From Holothuria scabra (taxonomy: Eukaryota; Echinodermata; Holothuroidea; Aspidochirotida; Holothuriidae), in contig CM074187.1 of the NCBI GenBank assembly GCA_037179385.1, positions 17,671,450 through 17,735,449 on the forward strand: a DNA stretch of 64,000 nucleotides, written 5' to 3'. Under the pieces are notes generated by a model, which saw nothing but the letters and a program-made list of their open reading frames with translations, was not told where the DNA came from and searched no databases. This document shows, one piece after another, positions 20,895-31,782 of this stretch. The stretch's first letter is position 1. Every line of letters starts with the position of its first letter. A program made the position numbers and the translations under genes.

Positions 20895-21265
20895 GCTTAA
20901 TGGTGTAAATTCCACGAGGGTCAGCACACGCGTTCTGTCGTTCCGTTTATCGTAGATGTGACTATGTAGGATAGGCACACATGTACTGACGATTCTTTTA
21001 TTGTTTATATGCCAATCGAGGGTTTGCACACGCGTGCTGTGGTTGCGATTTTTGTAGATGTGCCTGTTCAGGGTAAGCACATGTGTACTGAAGTTTCATT
21101 TATTGTGATGTGCTTAACTGGGGTTTACACATGCGTGAAGCAGTTGCAGAAGAGAGAGACGACCCCCCCCCCCCGACGTTGATGCTAGGTGGCTAAACCT
21201 GGAGGACCGATGTTGGAATCATGCTGATGCTGGATAGCTGACGCTGGCGTACTCCTTCCGTACTG
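20895..21265 (+). repeat. 51-bp tandem repeat block upstream of the 3' LTR
   Basis: Same units and order as 7640-8029: ~51-bp repeats with GCACACGCG and GATGTG, then CAGTTGCAGAAGAGAGAGAC, a C-run, and GGTGGCTAAACCTGGAGGAC with GCTGGATAGCTGACGCTGG. It sits 100 bp upstream of the LTR, so it is likely an internal 3' repeat of the retrotransposon. Confidence 0.75.
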
Positions 21266-21364
21266 TACTTTCATCGGTTGCACAAATGCGTTTTTGCACA
21301 TGGAGAAAGGTGGAACATTAGGGTTGGCAGAATGATTTAAGAGCTTTTATCATCTATTTTGAAC

Positions 21365-21532
21365 TGTGATCTTGCAATTTTTATTGGCTGTAATTTTGGA
21401 TGCGAGGTTGAATAGTCAAACTTAAACCGTTAACATAGTTGTTCTGTGCTTCTTTTTGTGTTTAAAGAGTTTTGTATTTAGGTAGAAAATAGCCTATCCC
21501 CGGACCGCACATAAATTTGGCGACGCGTTACA
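21365..21532 (+). repeat. Gypsy 3' LTR, 168 bp
   Basis: TGTGATCTTGC...GCGTTACA, the plus-strand counterpart of the inverted LTR at 9225-9390. No obvious polypurine tract precedes it. The following bases CTACC are the expected target-duplication position, but no matching left copy can be identified after the rearrangement. Confidence 0.8.
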
Positions 21533-24500
21533 CTACCATGGAAATACCGAGTACAGACGACAATGGGTCAAGCAAGTCCCATTTTCGTCTGGATACCACT
21601 ATTTCAAATCTTTAAAAGTAATTTCAAAAAATTCTTTGTAACTTTTTGCTTGTCTTTACAATGTGCAGATTATTTAAAATGATTGATCTATTTCCATTTT
21701 GTTTTTACTTTCTCACCTTCCAAACTTCAACTGACGTCAAACGCCTGACGTAATTGTGATAAATATGAACACGTTTTGTGGAGTTGCAATGTCACACAAA
21801 AGCCTATTCAGCGTCCAAAGTTTTGGGGGAAAACCAAAAAGAAACCACAAAAGGAAAAAGTTTATTAGAACGACCTTATTTTCGGCGACCTGAAAATACG
21901 CTAGCATTCAACTGTGACTGAATTTCCATTTGAATGAGCATTCAGCTACCTTCTATAGGCAGTCGCGAGCCTATTGTGTTGGAAAGAAATTTTTATGCGA
22001 CCACTTTTCAAAAGGTACTATTTAAGGGGAAAGCAACAACTATAGTATGCGCCTATTGTACGAAGTTTTTTTTTTTTTTTTCAAAAAAAAAAAAAAAAAC
22101 CTCCAAATTGCCCGACTGCCTCTTCCCTTGTATAACTAGACAGGCTGTGCTTGCAGGAAAGTACATATCGAAGCCCCTGATCCTTGAATTGGGGTTCGTT
22201 CTCTGTTGAAGTCTCGGATATGGCTATTTTCGTTGGGTTTGGACAAATAAGTTTTGAAATGGTTAAGGGGAACTTAATTATTCCAAGCATCTTGATATGC
22301 GGAATGTGCATTGAAATCCGATGTGTGCCAGATACGGGCAAATAATCTTTTGGTGCCCATTCCATTTATCCGACAATAGGTGTTCCGCACGCGATTGTGC
22401 CCCCTTACCCGAACTCATAGACTTGACCCTAGCTGTCCCATAACCTAACCACTGACCCTTATCCTAATCCCGATAATTTGCTAGGAAGATCGTTAACGAG
22501 ACCAGGAGACTAATATGATATGGGGGACTATTTTGAGCAGACCCATGTGATTGCACTAGAGGTAGGTCAACCACATAAACTTCACTTTCCCCATGAAAGT
22601 TTCATCATCATTGAGGCGCTGGGGTGTAGTAGGCCTAGTTGCTAGCCGGGGCGTACGGGGCGCATGCCCCCCATTTACTTCTGGATGTAGGCCTAGTCAA
22701 GTTTGTCCGAGCAGTACGATCAAAACTTCTACAGCTGACGGCCGTTATCCGTGTTTCAATATGCTTCCACATGTTTTCAAATAGCACTGGCACCGATTTG
22801 CATCTCATCCTTCCTATAAAGCAAAAAGGAATCTTTTTCCAAAGGCATAAGGAAAGCAAATTACTAGCCGAAACGTTGCCAACATTCTGTTATTAACTTC
22901 GATATTTTTTCTTCAATTTGAAGTCGCCCAACTACAAACAACAGCAATTGAATTCCTGACATACCACTGGCTCAGTTACATCATCTAGTACCTTCCCATT
23001 GCTTGCATTACAAGAAACAAATTCTATTTTCAAAGTGGATTTTCTTTGTTTATCTTGACATCCCGTTACGCATAAGTTATTGCCTTTTTTGACAAAATTA
23101 TAGCCCAACAAGGTCAGTAAAAGAACCGGCTCCCTGTCACATGTGCGGCAAGGAGTCTTAATTATTTTGAAATTGCCATTTTCTCAGGCAAGGACAGACT
23201 CCTTGTCACAGGTGGGACAAGTTATTAGGATGCATGGACTAACTACTTGCCAAACGTGTGACAAAAAGTCAAGGATGTTGCCAAAGTGACCCAGTATTTG
23301 TAAACATTATCCCAAAGAAAACAGACATATTTGATGAAAATGGTGAGAAGACGTGGATTTTAGAAATCCATTTTGAAATTCGAACTTGTTGAGACATGAT
23401 TTCTTAGTGAGTCAGTTTGATGGGGAAAGCTGTCAATGTCCCGGTACCCGGGCTCCTGTCCATTTCAGTTGGTGGAATTCACCCCACCACCTGAATTTGG
23501 CTGCGCATGATACTGGAGGTGCAGCAGAATGTTATAGGAACAATAACCCTTATTCCTAACAATAACCCTTATAACGACGTGCCCTAATGCTATAGTAACT
23601 CCAACCCCACACTGATCTGCCCAAAACAACTGGCTGGAAAAACAAAAGGAAACTGTACATTCCATGTCAATGTCAGGTGACATATGAGCAACACAGGCCT
23701 AGCCTCTAGCTGCATGTCCTCAAACTCTCTTGGGAAAGTTTGCCTCAATTCACACAGTAATGCCCCGCTTACAAGCTAGCACTCGATCCAGGTCTGCTCG
23801 ATCAGTGCCACGGTAGGCCTATTACTATTAGTATTAGGCTTCGTTCCGAATACAGCACTTGTGCTTGGGGCTCAGAGTAAGCAACGATAGGGAAAAAAAG
23901 CCCTACTAAACCAATTCGATAGCAACTAAGCCGTAAAACTGCAACTAACGAACCGAGTAACCGGTCGATTCCACTGAAAAAATTCCTTGCATTTTTGTTT
24001 GAGAATTATACGTAGCCTACATGTACACGGTTCGCCACTTTATATAATTATCACCGACACACACGTTCGTACGGTAGGTATGCTGTTTCACAGTCTAATA
24101 GAACAAGCATTGTTCAAATATGTGTTTACACGAAACGGAAAATTGAAACAGCACTTCCACTTCGAACAATACTGGCGGGTGAATTTTCAGAAAAACAATA
24201 ACTTGAAGGAAGTAAACTGGATGTTTTGTCATTCTTTACATGTGTTCAAGTCAAAAATAGCTAGAAAAAGGTGGACTTTCTAAAATACAGGCATTGAAAA
24301 TGGAATTTAAGGTAATTGAGACGATGATCTTGGAAAATTGTTTTTAAATATGGAAATACCGGAGAAAAAATTCAGAATCCCCTTTACTAGCCCTTTTCAC
24401 TAGGCCTTGTCACCCGAGCAGGGTAATTCAAGTGATTCCACAACACTGATCTGCCAATTTTCAGGAAAGAATTATTTGGCAAATATGATCTCTATGGTTT

Positions 24501-25655
24501 TCATTCTTTTTATGTGCGTTAGTCCACTGAAAGAACAAAAGTAGCTACTTTTGCATCAAATAAAGGCAATAAATATGAAATTTTAGGCAATATGAGACCA
24601 TGATATTGAAATATCCCTCTGTTCATGGAAACACTGAAAAACAACGTGGCGAAATCGTCCTGCGTAGTCGTCCAATGGCGTTGAACGTCTGCAGTGTTCG
24701 CGTTGCAATGTATACGGCAGATAAGGAAATCCTACAATGGAGGCCGTGGGCTTCGATTAATAAGTAGTTTTATGATACCTTTAATTTGGTCCTTCAGTCG
24801 AGAAGTTTTATCATAAAGCACCGGTGTGTGCGGGGGGCAGCGGGCCACCCTTCTCCATTGATAGGGGAGAAAAATGAGAGAGGAAGAAGAAAGGAGGAAG
24901 GGAATGAACGGAAAGAAGAGGGAAGAGAGTGAAAAGGAGGAAAATGAAGAAAAGAAGAAGGGACTAAGTCATGAAGATGGGAGGAATGTTGCGGAAATGG
25001 TAGCAATGACGTAAATTACAGAAGAGTTCTGCAAACTGCCTCTCCATAGACATAGGATTTGGAGTGAGCAGGGCGGATAATAATCTCCGACCCCGGCCAC
25101 CTTAGCCCAACATATTGATAGATGAACAAATATTACTCAGGGGTGAGATGTGTGATGTAGCTAGCTTTCAGGATGAATGGGTGACGTCGTAGTACAAACT
25201 GAAGCAATTCTAAATTGTTCACCTTCCAAAACCTCTGAGGATACATTTTCTTCAGGGGGAGAGAATTTTTTGCTATGTACTGTATACTGTTTAAATATCT
25301 GCCCAAATCGATGGTTTCATTGTTACAGCTCCTGCTCCAGTATTTGAGTTAATTTTAAACTTAAAATCACAAGACAAAGGTGGTTCAGTTGCATGTTGGA
25401 GTGCTTGGGAAGTGAAAGTTTCCTGAGATCAGGAAGGAGTATTTGGTAATTTCTTCTCCGCTCCGGCTGTTGGTGGAGATCAGCACCAAGTTCCCTCCCC
25501 CACCCCTAATACGTTTTAAGTATTTATTTCCTTCTTTAAAATCCATACGATTTGAAATGTGCTGTAATAATAGTAATTAATTTTCCTGCTGCATCTACTA
25601 CGATTGGTCCAAAGTTGTCATCTTTGCTATACTATGCACCGAAGTTATCGAGTTG
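21533..25655. other. 4.1-kb gene-free stretch
   Basis: No domain-bearing frame is seen on either strand. The stretch holds a back-to-back homopolymer (about 16 T from 22065, then about 17 A to 22099), a repeated phrase around 23125-23220 (CTCCCTGTCACATGTG and CTCCTTGTCACAGGTG) and a purine-rich AGAGGAAGAAGAAAGGAGG segment (24865-24965). A transposon-tip-like CTAGCCGGGGCGTACGGGG is at 22642. Otherwise I see nothing. Confidence 0.5.
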
Positions 25656-25660
25656 AAAAT

Positions 25661-25662
25661 AC

Positions 25663-25752
<90 letters not shown>

Positions 25753-25768
25753 AACATATATATATAAG
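25661..25768. repeat. (TA)n microsatellite left of Penelope-like element 1
   Basis: About 100 bp of nearly pure TA with AAATAT, TGTATA and AAACATA interruptions. Confidence 0.95.
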
Positions 25769-25802
25769 GTCGAATACTGCGTAGCACTGGTAAAGTATGA
25801 AG

Positions 25803-26271
25803 GTAAACAGATTGGAATGATAAAAAGTGCTAAAATTCGGAAGAAAGCTCCGCAACGTTTCGGGTATGTACCCTTCATCAGGCGGCAAAATAATAACTGA
25901 TCAAAAAAACGATGTTCAAAAGAAACAACAAACGCGTGCCGATACAACTCGATCGGCGCGCGTACAAAGGCCAAGCACCTACGTCAACGCGTTGTGTGTC
26001 TTGTTATGTCCCCATCAACTCCTTACAATCGTTTCTAAGTCCCTGTAGTGCGGACGCACTGGTAACACACGCACTACCCATGACAACATTCATCCAGCAA
26101 GCCAAACCAAAACGCGCCGACGTCAAGCGTACAACCTCTTTACGAAGGGATTGCCAATAATGAAATGTTTGCCTACTTCGCGACGCAATTTTAAACACAG
26201 CTAAACGACGCAACCGTGCAAAATAAGTTAATAGTGATGACGCGATAAAAATTAAAAGTAATAATAAATAA
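25803..26271 (-). repeat. PLE1 left terminal repeat (inverted copy)
   Basis: The reverse complement of 28605-29074, with very few differences (for example GGATTGCC against GGCAATCC context kept, and a C/T change in ATGACAACATTC). It contains the hammerhead core in minus orientation (GTTTCGGGTATGTACCC, about 25857-25873, with TCATCAGG at about 25876). Confidence 0.85.
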
Positions 26272-26282
26272 ACCCACGTTTA

Positions 26283-27461
26283 GTGGTCACAATTCCTCAA
26301 GACCTAGAATTGACCTCACCCGAACGTTCGGTATTATCCAAGGGTTTGAATTTTGTTCCTTTGAATCCCCTCCCTGATGAATTTTCGATTCGTAGAGATG
26401 TGTCCGCATTTTGCAGGAGACTACGTCTCCGGTTTCATTTCGGAAATCCCGATGAAACAGAAAGCACTCTTTCGGAAGATGTTTTCCAATCATTCCAGAA
26501 CAAAAAGTCTGTTTGGACGCCCAAACCAGGGGAGAACAAGGTACTAGATAATGTGATTGAGTCCATCCATAATGACCTTAAACGTCTCCTCCCTCTCACC
26601 CCGACTGCTTTTCGGAACATTTCCCCAGACGAACAAAAGGCTCTTTTGTCCCTTAAGAGAAACAAGAATCTAATCATTAAGTCTACTGATAAGGGAGGGG
26701 CCACTGTCGTATGGCGGAGGGATCTGTACACAGCTGAGGCGGAGAAACAACTTTCAGACGAAACCGCCTATGTTGAATTGCCAGGGGACCCCACAAATGA
26801 AATACAAAACTTGGTGAAACAAACCGTCACCTCCCTTATGAATCAAGGACACCTTCCTTCTTCGGCCAAAACACTTATTCACCCTTGCCCTCAGATTTCT
26901 AATTTTTACCTTCTGCCAAAAATTCACAAAATTGGAAACCCAGGTCGACCAATCGTTTCCTCACATAGCTGTCCCACTGTTATTATTTCAGAATACATTG
27001 ATTCCGTTCTCTCTCCATTAGTATCCAAGTTACCATCGTTTGTACAGGATAAACCTCATTTTCTTAGATTAATACAAGATTTTGAATTTCCGGATGGTCC
27101 CGATGAACGATTGGTATTTTCTATGGATGTATCTAGCCTTTACATGTCAATTCCCCACCACGCTGCTCTAACAGCCATGCGACATTACCTGGATCAACGT
27201 CAAGATCCAACAATTCCTACTACTGCCTTCCTTCGTTTGGCCGAACTAGTGTTGACTCAGAACTGTTTTCAGTTCAACGCTCGCTTTTTCCGCCAGGTGA
27301 AGGGAGTAGCCATGGGAACTAAGATGGGACAATCCATAGCCTGCCTCACAATGGGACACTTTGAGGAGCAATTGTTTTCTAGCTTTAGTGGCCGTGCACC
27401 CATTCTCTATAAAAAGGTACATCGACGACATTGTTGGGGTAGCGTCGGGCTCTCGCCGTGA
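26283..27461 (+). pseudogene. PLE1 reverse transcriptase (N-terminal and palm)
   Basis: A 392-codon frame shows Penelope-type RT features: KGLNFVPLNPLPDEF near the start, STDKGGATVVW (~135), FYLLPKIHKIGNPGRPIVSS (~207), FSMDVSSLYMSIPHHAA (~282) with the first catalytic Asp, and GVAMGTKMGQSIACL (~340). It ends shortly after GRAPILYKK, where an A-run shifts the frame just before YIDD. A TAG lies right at the left edge of this frame, so an upstream N-terminal portion may be missing or shifted. Penelope RTs are telomerase-related enzymes that copy their own RNA at the target site. Confidence 0.9.
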
Positions 27462-28491
27462 TTTAGAAGACTTTATACATTTTGTTGAAACGTTTTCCCC
27501 CTTTTTAAAGTTCACCAGCTGTATTTCTGACACCTCAGTGGTCTTTTTAGATATGGAGCTATCTATTAGTGACAGAAAACTAAAAACTAATATCCATTTT
27601 AAGCCTACAGACTCCCACAGCTACTTGCTTTATCTATCCAACCACCCTAGGTCATGTACCAACTCTGTCCCGTACTCGCAACTCTTGAGAGCTAGACGCA
27701 TTTGTTCCGATAATAGGGATTTTAAACAGGTCTCTCAAGATATGATCTCCTTTTTCGAGCAACGTCAGTACCCACGTAAGGTACTCATGAAGGCACTAGG
27801 GAGGGTTCAAGGGATGGACAGAGCAACTATCATGGCCCCCAAGACTAATATCGTCAAATCCACTTCCAGAATACCCTTCGTGGTGTCTTATCATCCTTCA
27901 GTTCGTCCCATTGTTGAGTCAATTCACAGAAACGCTAAACTTCTAGGAAGAGAACCCTCTACCCGTGAGTATTTTCCTGAACCGCCTATTACGTCCTTTA
28001 GAAGTGAGAAAAACATCTCAAGTCACTTGGTTCGGGCCTCACCCGTTATGTTACATCCGGCAGGGACGTTTCCTTGTAACCGTAGTAGATGTAATACTTG
28101 TAAACTTGTTAGCAAAGACAGGCTTCTGTCTGTTGTAGGTCCCAACAACAACTCCTTCGACGTTATACATCATTTTACATGTACGTCTACTAATATAGTG
28201 TATATCCTAGTTTGTAAGCGCTGTGCCATGATGTATGTGGGTGAAACTAAACGTCGATTAGCTGATCGGGTTACTGAACACTTGAGATCCATTAGGCAAA
28301 ACCTTCCAGGTTACCCGGTTGCCAACCATTTTAACCCCCCATCGGCCTGTTCTATACAGGATCTGATGGTCACGGCGGCCATCTCATGCAGAGGTTCCGA
28401 CCGTGATCGTCTTACTGCCGAAAATCGACTGATAGTAAGGCTAGGAACTCTAGCTCCTAACGGGCTGAACGTCAAACTTGAACTGTTATAG
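27361..28491 (+). pseudogene. PLE1 RT C-terminus and GIY-YIG endonuclease
   Basis: The overlapping +1 frame starts meaningfully at IKRYIDDIVGVASGS, holding the remaining catalytic Asps, then VVFLDMELSISDRKLKT and HFKPTDSHSYLLYLSNHP. These are the standard Penelope downstream RT blocks. After about 240 codons a Cys cluster (CNRSRCNTCK) precedes the GIY-YIG nuclease: TNIVYILVCKRCAMMYVGET and KRRLADRVTEHLRSI (~276-310), ending with a tail that carries LTAENRLIVRLGTLAPNGLN. The nuclease would nick the target. The frame is otherwise intact to the stop at 28491, so this copy needed only one base change to break. Confidence 0.9.
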
Positions 28492-28604
28492 ACTGTGTTT
28501 ATTTTTTTTTTTACAACGGACTGTTTGCCGAACTTGGACTTGGATTGGTCGTGTTCAATTTTCCTTGCAAAGTTCGTTCGTAATGACATCATAATCGCCT
28601 GGCG

Positions 28605-29074
28605 TGTATTTATTATTACTTTTAATTTTTATCGCGTCATCACTATTAACTTGTTTTGCACGGTTGCGTCGTTTAGCTGTGTTTAAAATTGCGTCGCGAA
28701 GTAGGCAAACATTTCATTATTGGCAATCCCTTTGTAAAGAGGTTGTACGCTTGACGTCGGCGCGTTTTGGTTTGGCTTGCTGGATGGATGTTGTCATGGG
28801 TAGTGCGTGTGTTACCAGTGCGTCCGCACTACAGGGACTTAGAAACGATTGTAAGGAGTTGATGGGGACATACCAAGACACGCAAAGCGTTGAAGTAGGT
28901 GCTTGGCCTTTGTACGCCCGCCGATCGAGTTGTATCGGCACGCGTTTGTTGTTTCTTTTGAATATCGTTTTTTTGATCAGTTATTATTTTGCCGCCTGAT
29001 GAAGGGTACATACCCGAAACGTTGCGGAGCTTTCTTCCGAATTTTAGCACTTTTTATCATTCCAATCTGTTAAC
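28605..29074 (+). repeat. PLE1 right terminal repeat
   Basis: It begins TATTTATTATTACTTTTAA and ends CATTCCAATCTGTT. It is followed by AACCTTTAAATATATA and a TA microsatellite. It is the partner of 25803-26271. Confidence 0.85.
28991..29027 (+). ncRNA. Minimal hammerhead ribozyme-like core in PLE1
   Basis: CTGATGA (28996-29002) is followed by a stem II GGGT-ACAT-ACCC (29004-29015) and GAAA (29016-29019). Stem I can form between CCGC (28992-28995) and GCGG (29024-29027). The intervening ACGTT leaves A-C/G-U as a two-pair stem III, with cleavage expected after U at 29023. All invariant core bases are present. Hammerheads with tiny stem III, active as dimers, are established features of Penelope-like elements. 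The same core lies inverted in the left repeat. Confidence 0.7.
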
Positions 29075-29077
29075 CTT

Positions 29078-29141
29078 TAAATATATATATATGTATATAT
29101 ATAAATAAATATATATGTATATATATATATGAATATACATA

Positions 29142-29178
<37 letters not shown>

Positions 29179-29206
29179 TTATATATATATATGTATATAT
29201 ATATAT
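29078..29206. repeat. (TA)n microsatellite between PLE1 and element B copy 3
   Basis: Imperfect TA repeats with TGTATATATA, AAATAAATATA and GAATATACA interruptions. The first ~85 bp, together with the PLE1 end, recur inverted at 33533-33633. Confidence 0.9.
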
Positions 29207-29386
29207 AACGCTAATTCCCACCTTAGGGGGAAGTTGTTATATCTGCGCGTGCTTAGGGCGAAAAAATAACAATGAAATACATAAGAAAAAGTGTTCGCCC
29301 TAACGTCCAAAAATATAAACAACGTTATTTCAATGGCCAGCCATCCGTTCGTGTTAACAGCTAGGTGTCCGTAAATTTGACAACTT
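29207..29386 (-). mobile_element. Element B, copy 3 (truncated)
   Basis: It starts AACGCTAATTCCCACCTTAG as in copy 2 and runs through CTAGGTGTCCGTAAATTTGACAAC. There it is cut off and replaced by LINE A sequence at about 29387. It is the reverse complement of the right half of copy 1. Confidence 0.75.
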
Positions 29387-30355
29387 TGATAAATGATGTT
29401 GTAAAAGCCTGGTGCGATGCTTCATTCAAGGCTCCTACTCAGAATTTTTGTGATGAAATTATTTGGAACAATTCCAATATCCTTAGAGAAAATAAAACTA
29501 TTTTTCATAATGCCTTGGTTGAAAAGGGGGCTCTGTTTGTGGGCGACATGTTTGGGGAAAATGGACGACCCGTCTCGTTTAATGGATTTAAGCGTAAATC
29601 TAACTTACGTCCTGTGCCTTTTACGCTGTATTGGGGTTTAATTAAAGCAATCCCACCCACATGGAGGCAATATGATTGTAAAACGGTAGATCGTACAAAC
29701 CATAATATTGCCTTTTTTAATAGAATTACCCAAGGAACTTCTGTATCAAAGTCTGTGTATGCTATTTTCCTAGATAGACTACGCCAGAGGCCTTCTGCTA
29801 TTACTAAATGGAATATTTCTTATAATTTTGATGATGACGACTGGCGTACCATCTTCTGTGTACCTTGGAAGAGTGTATATGAGACTAAATTACGTTACTT
29901 TCATTTTAAATGTATTCATCGAATTCTTCCTACTAATAAGCTACTATTTGCTATGAAAAAAGTTGAAAGTCCACTGTGTTCCTTTTGTGAAATAGAAGAC
30001 GAGTCGCTTGAACATTTGGGGGGGGGGGGTGTAGTTTCACTTCAGATTTTATTCTTAAAGTAGAAGAACGTTTTCTCCAAAGACAATTCTTTTTCTCTAA
30101 AGAGGATGTTCCATTTGGTTTTCCGTAATTCTGATGCTTATGCATTAAACTTCTTGATTCTTCACATGAAATATTTCATTTTTAATTGTAAACGGCAGAA
30201 TCTTGATCTAGATATTGATATTTTCTATTATAAGATGAAATTTGCTTTGAAAGTAGAACAATTCAATTATTTCAAAAGAGGTAGAACGGGAAAGTCAACA
30301 GTGAATTTTCCTGAAATAAAAAGAACTTTTACCTTATGTTTTCAAACCGGGTGAC
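29387..30355 (+). pseudogene. LINE A: Tx1/L1-like ORF2 C-terminus
   Basis: Open from 29365 to 30063 and then, after a G-run that shifts the frame (about 30019-30028), from 30106 to 30354. It encodes the domain downstream of RT: CDEIIWNNSNILRENKTIFH, YWGLIKAIPPTWRQ, WKSVYETKLRYFHFKCIHRI and LPTNKLL, then SPLCSFCEIEDESLEHL, the C-x2-C start of the zf-RVT-type zinc motif. NFLILHMKYFIFNCKRQ and the terminal KVEQFNYFKRG follow. The same blocks occur in the four LINEs at 53.7-64 kb, so it is one family. It is 5'-truncated with no RT core. Confidence 0.85.
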
Positions 30356-30414
30356 AAGTCAGAAATACTATGGTTTGCATAATTAAAGTAATGTACTGGT
30401 TAATCACGGTACAC

Positions 30415-31660
30415 TATATCTCTCTCCATACAATTTTGATTTATGGTGCAAAGTTTGAAACAAATTCATTTACTAAACCGCAAGACACAAACCGCCACCT
30501 CCTTGTCTCTCTGTCTCTCTCTTGTCTTTCCTTGTCTCACCATTTAGATAAATTAAACAGCCAAAAGGTTTGAAGTAGAGCTTTCGAGGAATACTACCTC
30601 TTTGTCAATACTTGGTCAGAGAATGACAAGGAGTGAGAAATTTTGGAAGCTTTTAAAGGTGTTGACAATGGTCTCACCTCTACTGTGACAGGATAATCCT
30701 TCTTAAGGCAATTGAGCAGGTTGATTGACCGGGAGGGTCTGATCGGATTACTCGGGTGTAACCCATCAACAAAAGGAAAATCCTCTTGAAAGTTATTAGA
30801 GAAATTGTTAGGCCGGAATGGCCTGATCGGATTATTTTGGTTGGTATTATCAGCAAGCTGGTAAATCGCTCCTGATGTTCAAGCCGAAAGGCGATGTGGT
30901 TTTTAGATTGAGTTCCCAGAAATTTTCTTTAGCTTTTCTAGCTTTGTCGGTCCATGTATCGTTTTGGTCGATAGCAATGGCCCGTAAGTTTTTGATAGAA
31001 TGATGGGGCAAATTGAAATGGTTTGCAACAGGTTGTTCACGGTACGCTATATCTCTCTCCATACAATTTTGATTTATAGTGCAAAGTTTGAAACAAATTC
31101 ATTTACTAGACCGCAAGACACAAACCGCCACCTCCTTGTCTCTCTGTCTCTCTCTTGTCTTTCCTTGTCTCACCATTTAGATAAATTAAACAGCCAAAAG
31201 GTTTGAAGTAGAGCTTTCGAGGAATACTACCTCTTTGTCAATACTTGGTCAGAGAATGACAAGGAGTGAGAAATTTTGGAAGCTTTTAAAGGTGTTGACA
31301 ATGGTCTCACCTCTATTGTGACAGGATAATCCTTCTTAAGGCAATTGAGCAGGTTGATTGACCGGGAGGGTCTGATCGGATTACTCGGGTGTAACCCATC
31401 AACAAAAGGAAAATCCTCTTGAAAGTAATTAGAGAAATTGTTAGGCCGGAATGGCCTGATCGGATTATTTTGGTTGGTATTATCAGCAAGCTGGTAAATC
31501 GCTCCTGATGTTCAAGCCGAAAGGCGATGTGGTTTTTAGATTGAGTTCCCAGAAATTTTCTTTAGCTTTTCTAGCTTTGTCGGTCCATGTATCGTTTTGG
31601 TCGATAGCAATGACCCGTAAGTTTTTGATAGAATGATGGGGCAAATTGAAATGGTTTGCA
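30415..31660 (-). repeat. Two tandem 623-bp copies of the PLE2 3' end
   Basis: CACGGTACRCTATATCTC begins at 30415 and 31038, an offset of exactly 623 bp, and the two units are almost identical (a handful of substitutions, such as CTACTGTG against CTATTGTG). Each unit holds the C-terminal 70 codons of the GIY-YIG domain (PVANHFNLPHHSIKNLR, ENFWELNLKTTSPFGLN) and the 3' UTR. Confidence 0.92.
30573..30612 (-). ncRNA. Degenerate hammerhead-like motif in PLE2 3' repeat
   Basis: The minus strand reads TTGACAAAGAGGTAGT then ATTCCTCGAAAGCTC, the layout of the PLE1 hammerhead (core, stem II GAGG/CCTC, GAAA), but the CTGATGA box is changed to TTGACAA. It is repeated 623 bp away near 31196-31235. It is probably a ribozyme-derived remnant that would not cleave. 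Confidence 0.4.
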
Positions 31661-31760
31661 ACAGGTTGTTCAACCTTTTTGGTTTTAATTGCTGACCTGT
31701 GCTGTGGCATTCTCATTCCAAGAGTATTTTTAGATTCTCCGACATACTGCACATCACATA
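31483..31760 (-). pseudogene. PLE2 GIY-YIG endonuclease
   Basis: The frame reads CDVQYVGESKNTLGMRMPQH with RSAIKTKKVEQPVANHFN, then WTDKARKAKENFWELNLKTT and PFGLN at the end. This is the YVG half of GIY-YIG with its Arg and Glu-bearing helices. The GIY half (YCNLCDVQ) is in a neighbouring frame because of a shift near 31750. Confidence 0.85.
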
Positions 31761-31782
31761 AATTGCAGTATCTGAGAAAATG

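Larger units (their letters stand above)
25803..29074 (+). mobile_element. Penelope-like element 1 (PLE1), nearly complete, inverted ends
   Basis: A 3.3-kb unit with RT and GIY-YIG coding frames on the plus strand. It is bounded by ~470-bp terminal repeats in inverted orientation: 25803-26271 is the reverse complement of about 28605-29074. Both ends sit by TA microsatellites. Penelope-like elements are known to have LTR-like repeats in direct or inverted arrangement. The terminal repeats carry a hammerhead-type core. The coding region is broken by only one evident frameshift, immediately before the YIDD box, so this is a young or well-preserved copy. Confidence 0.9.
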
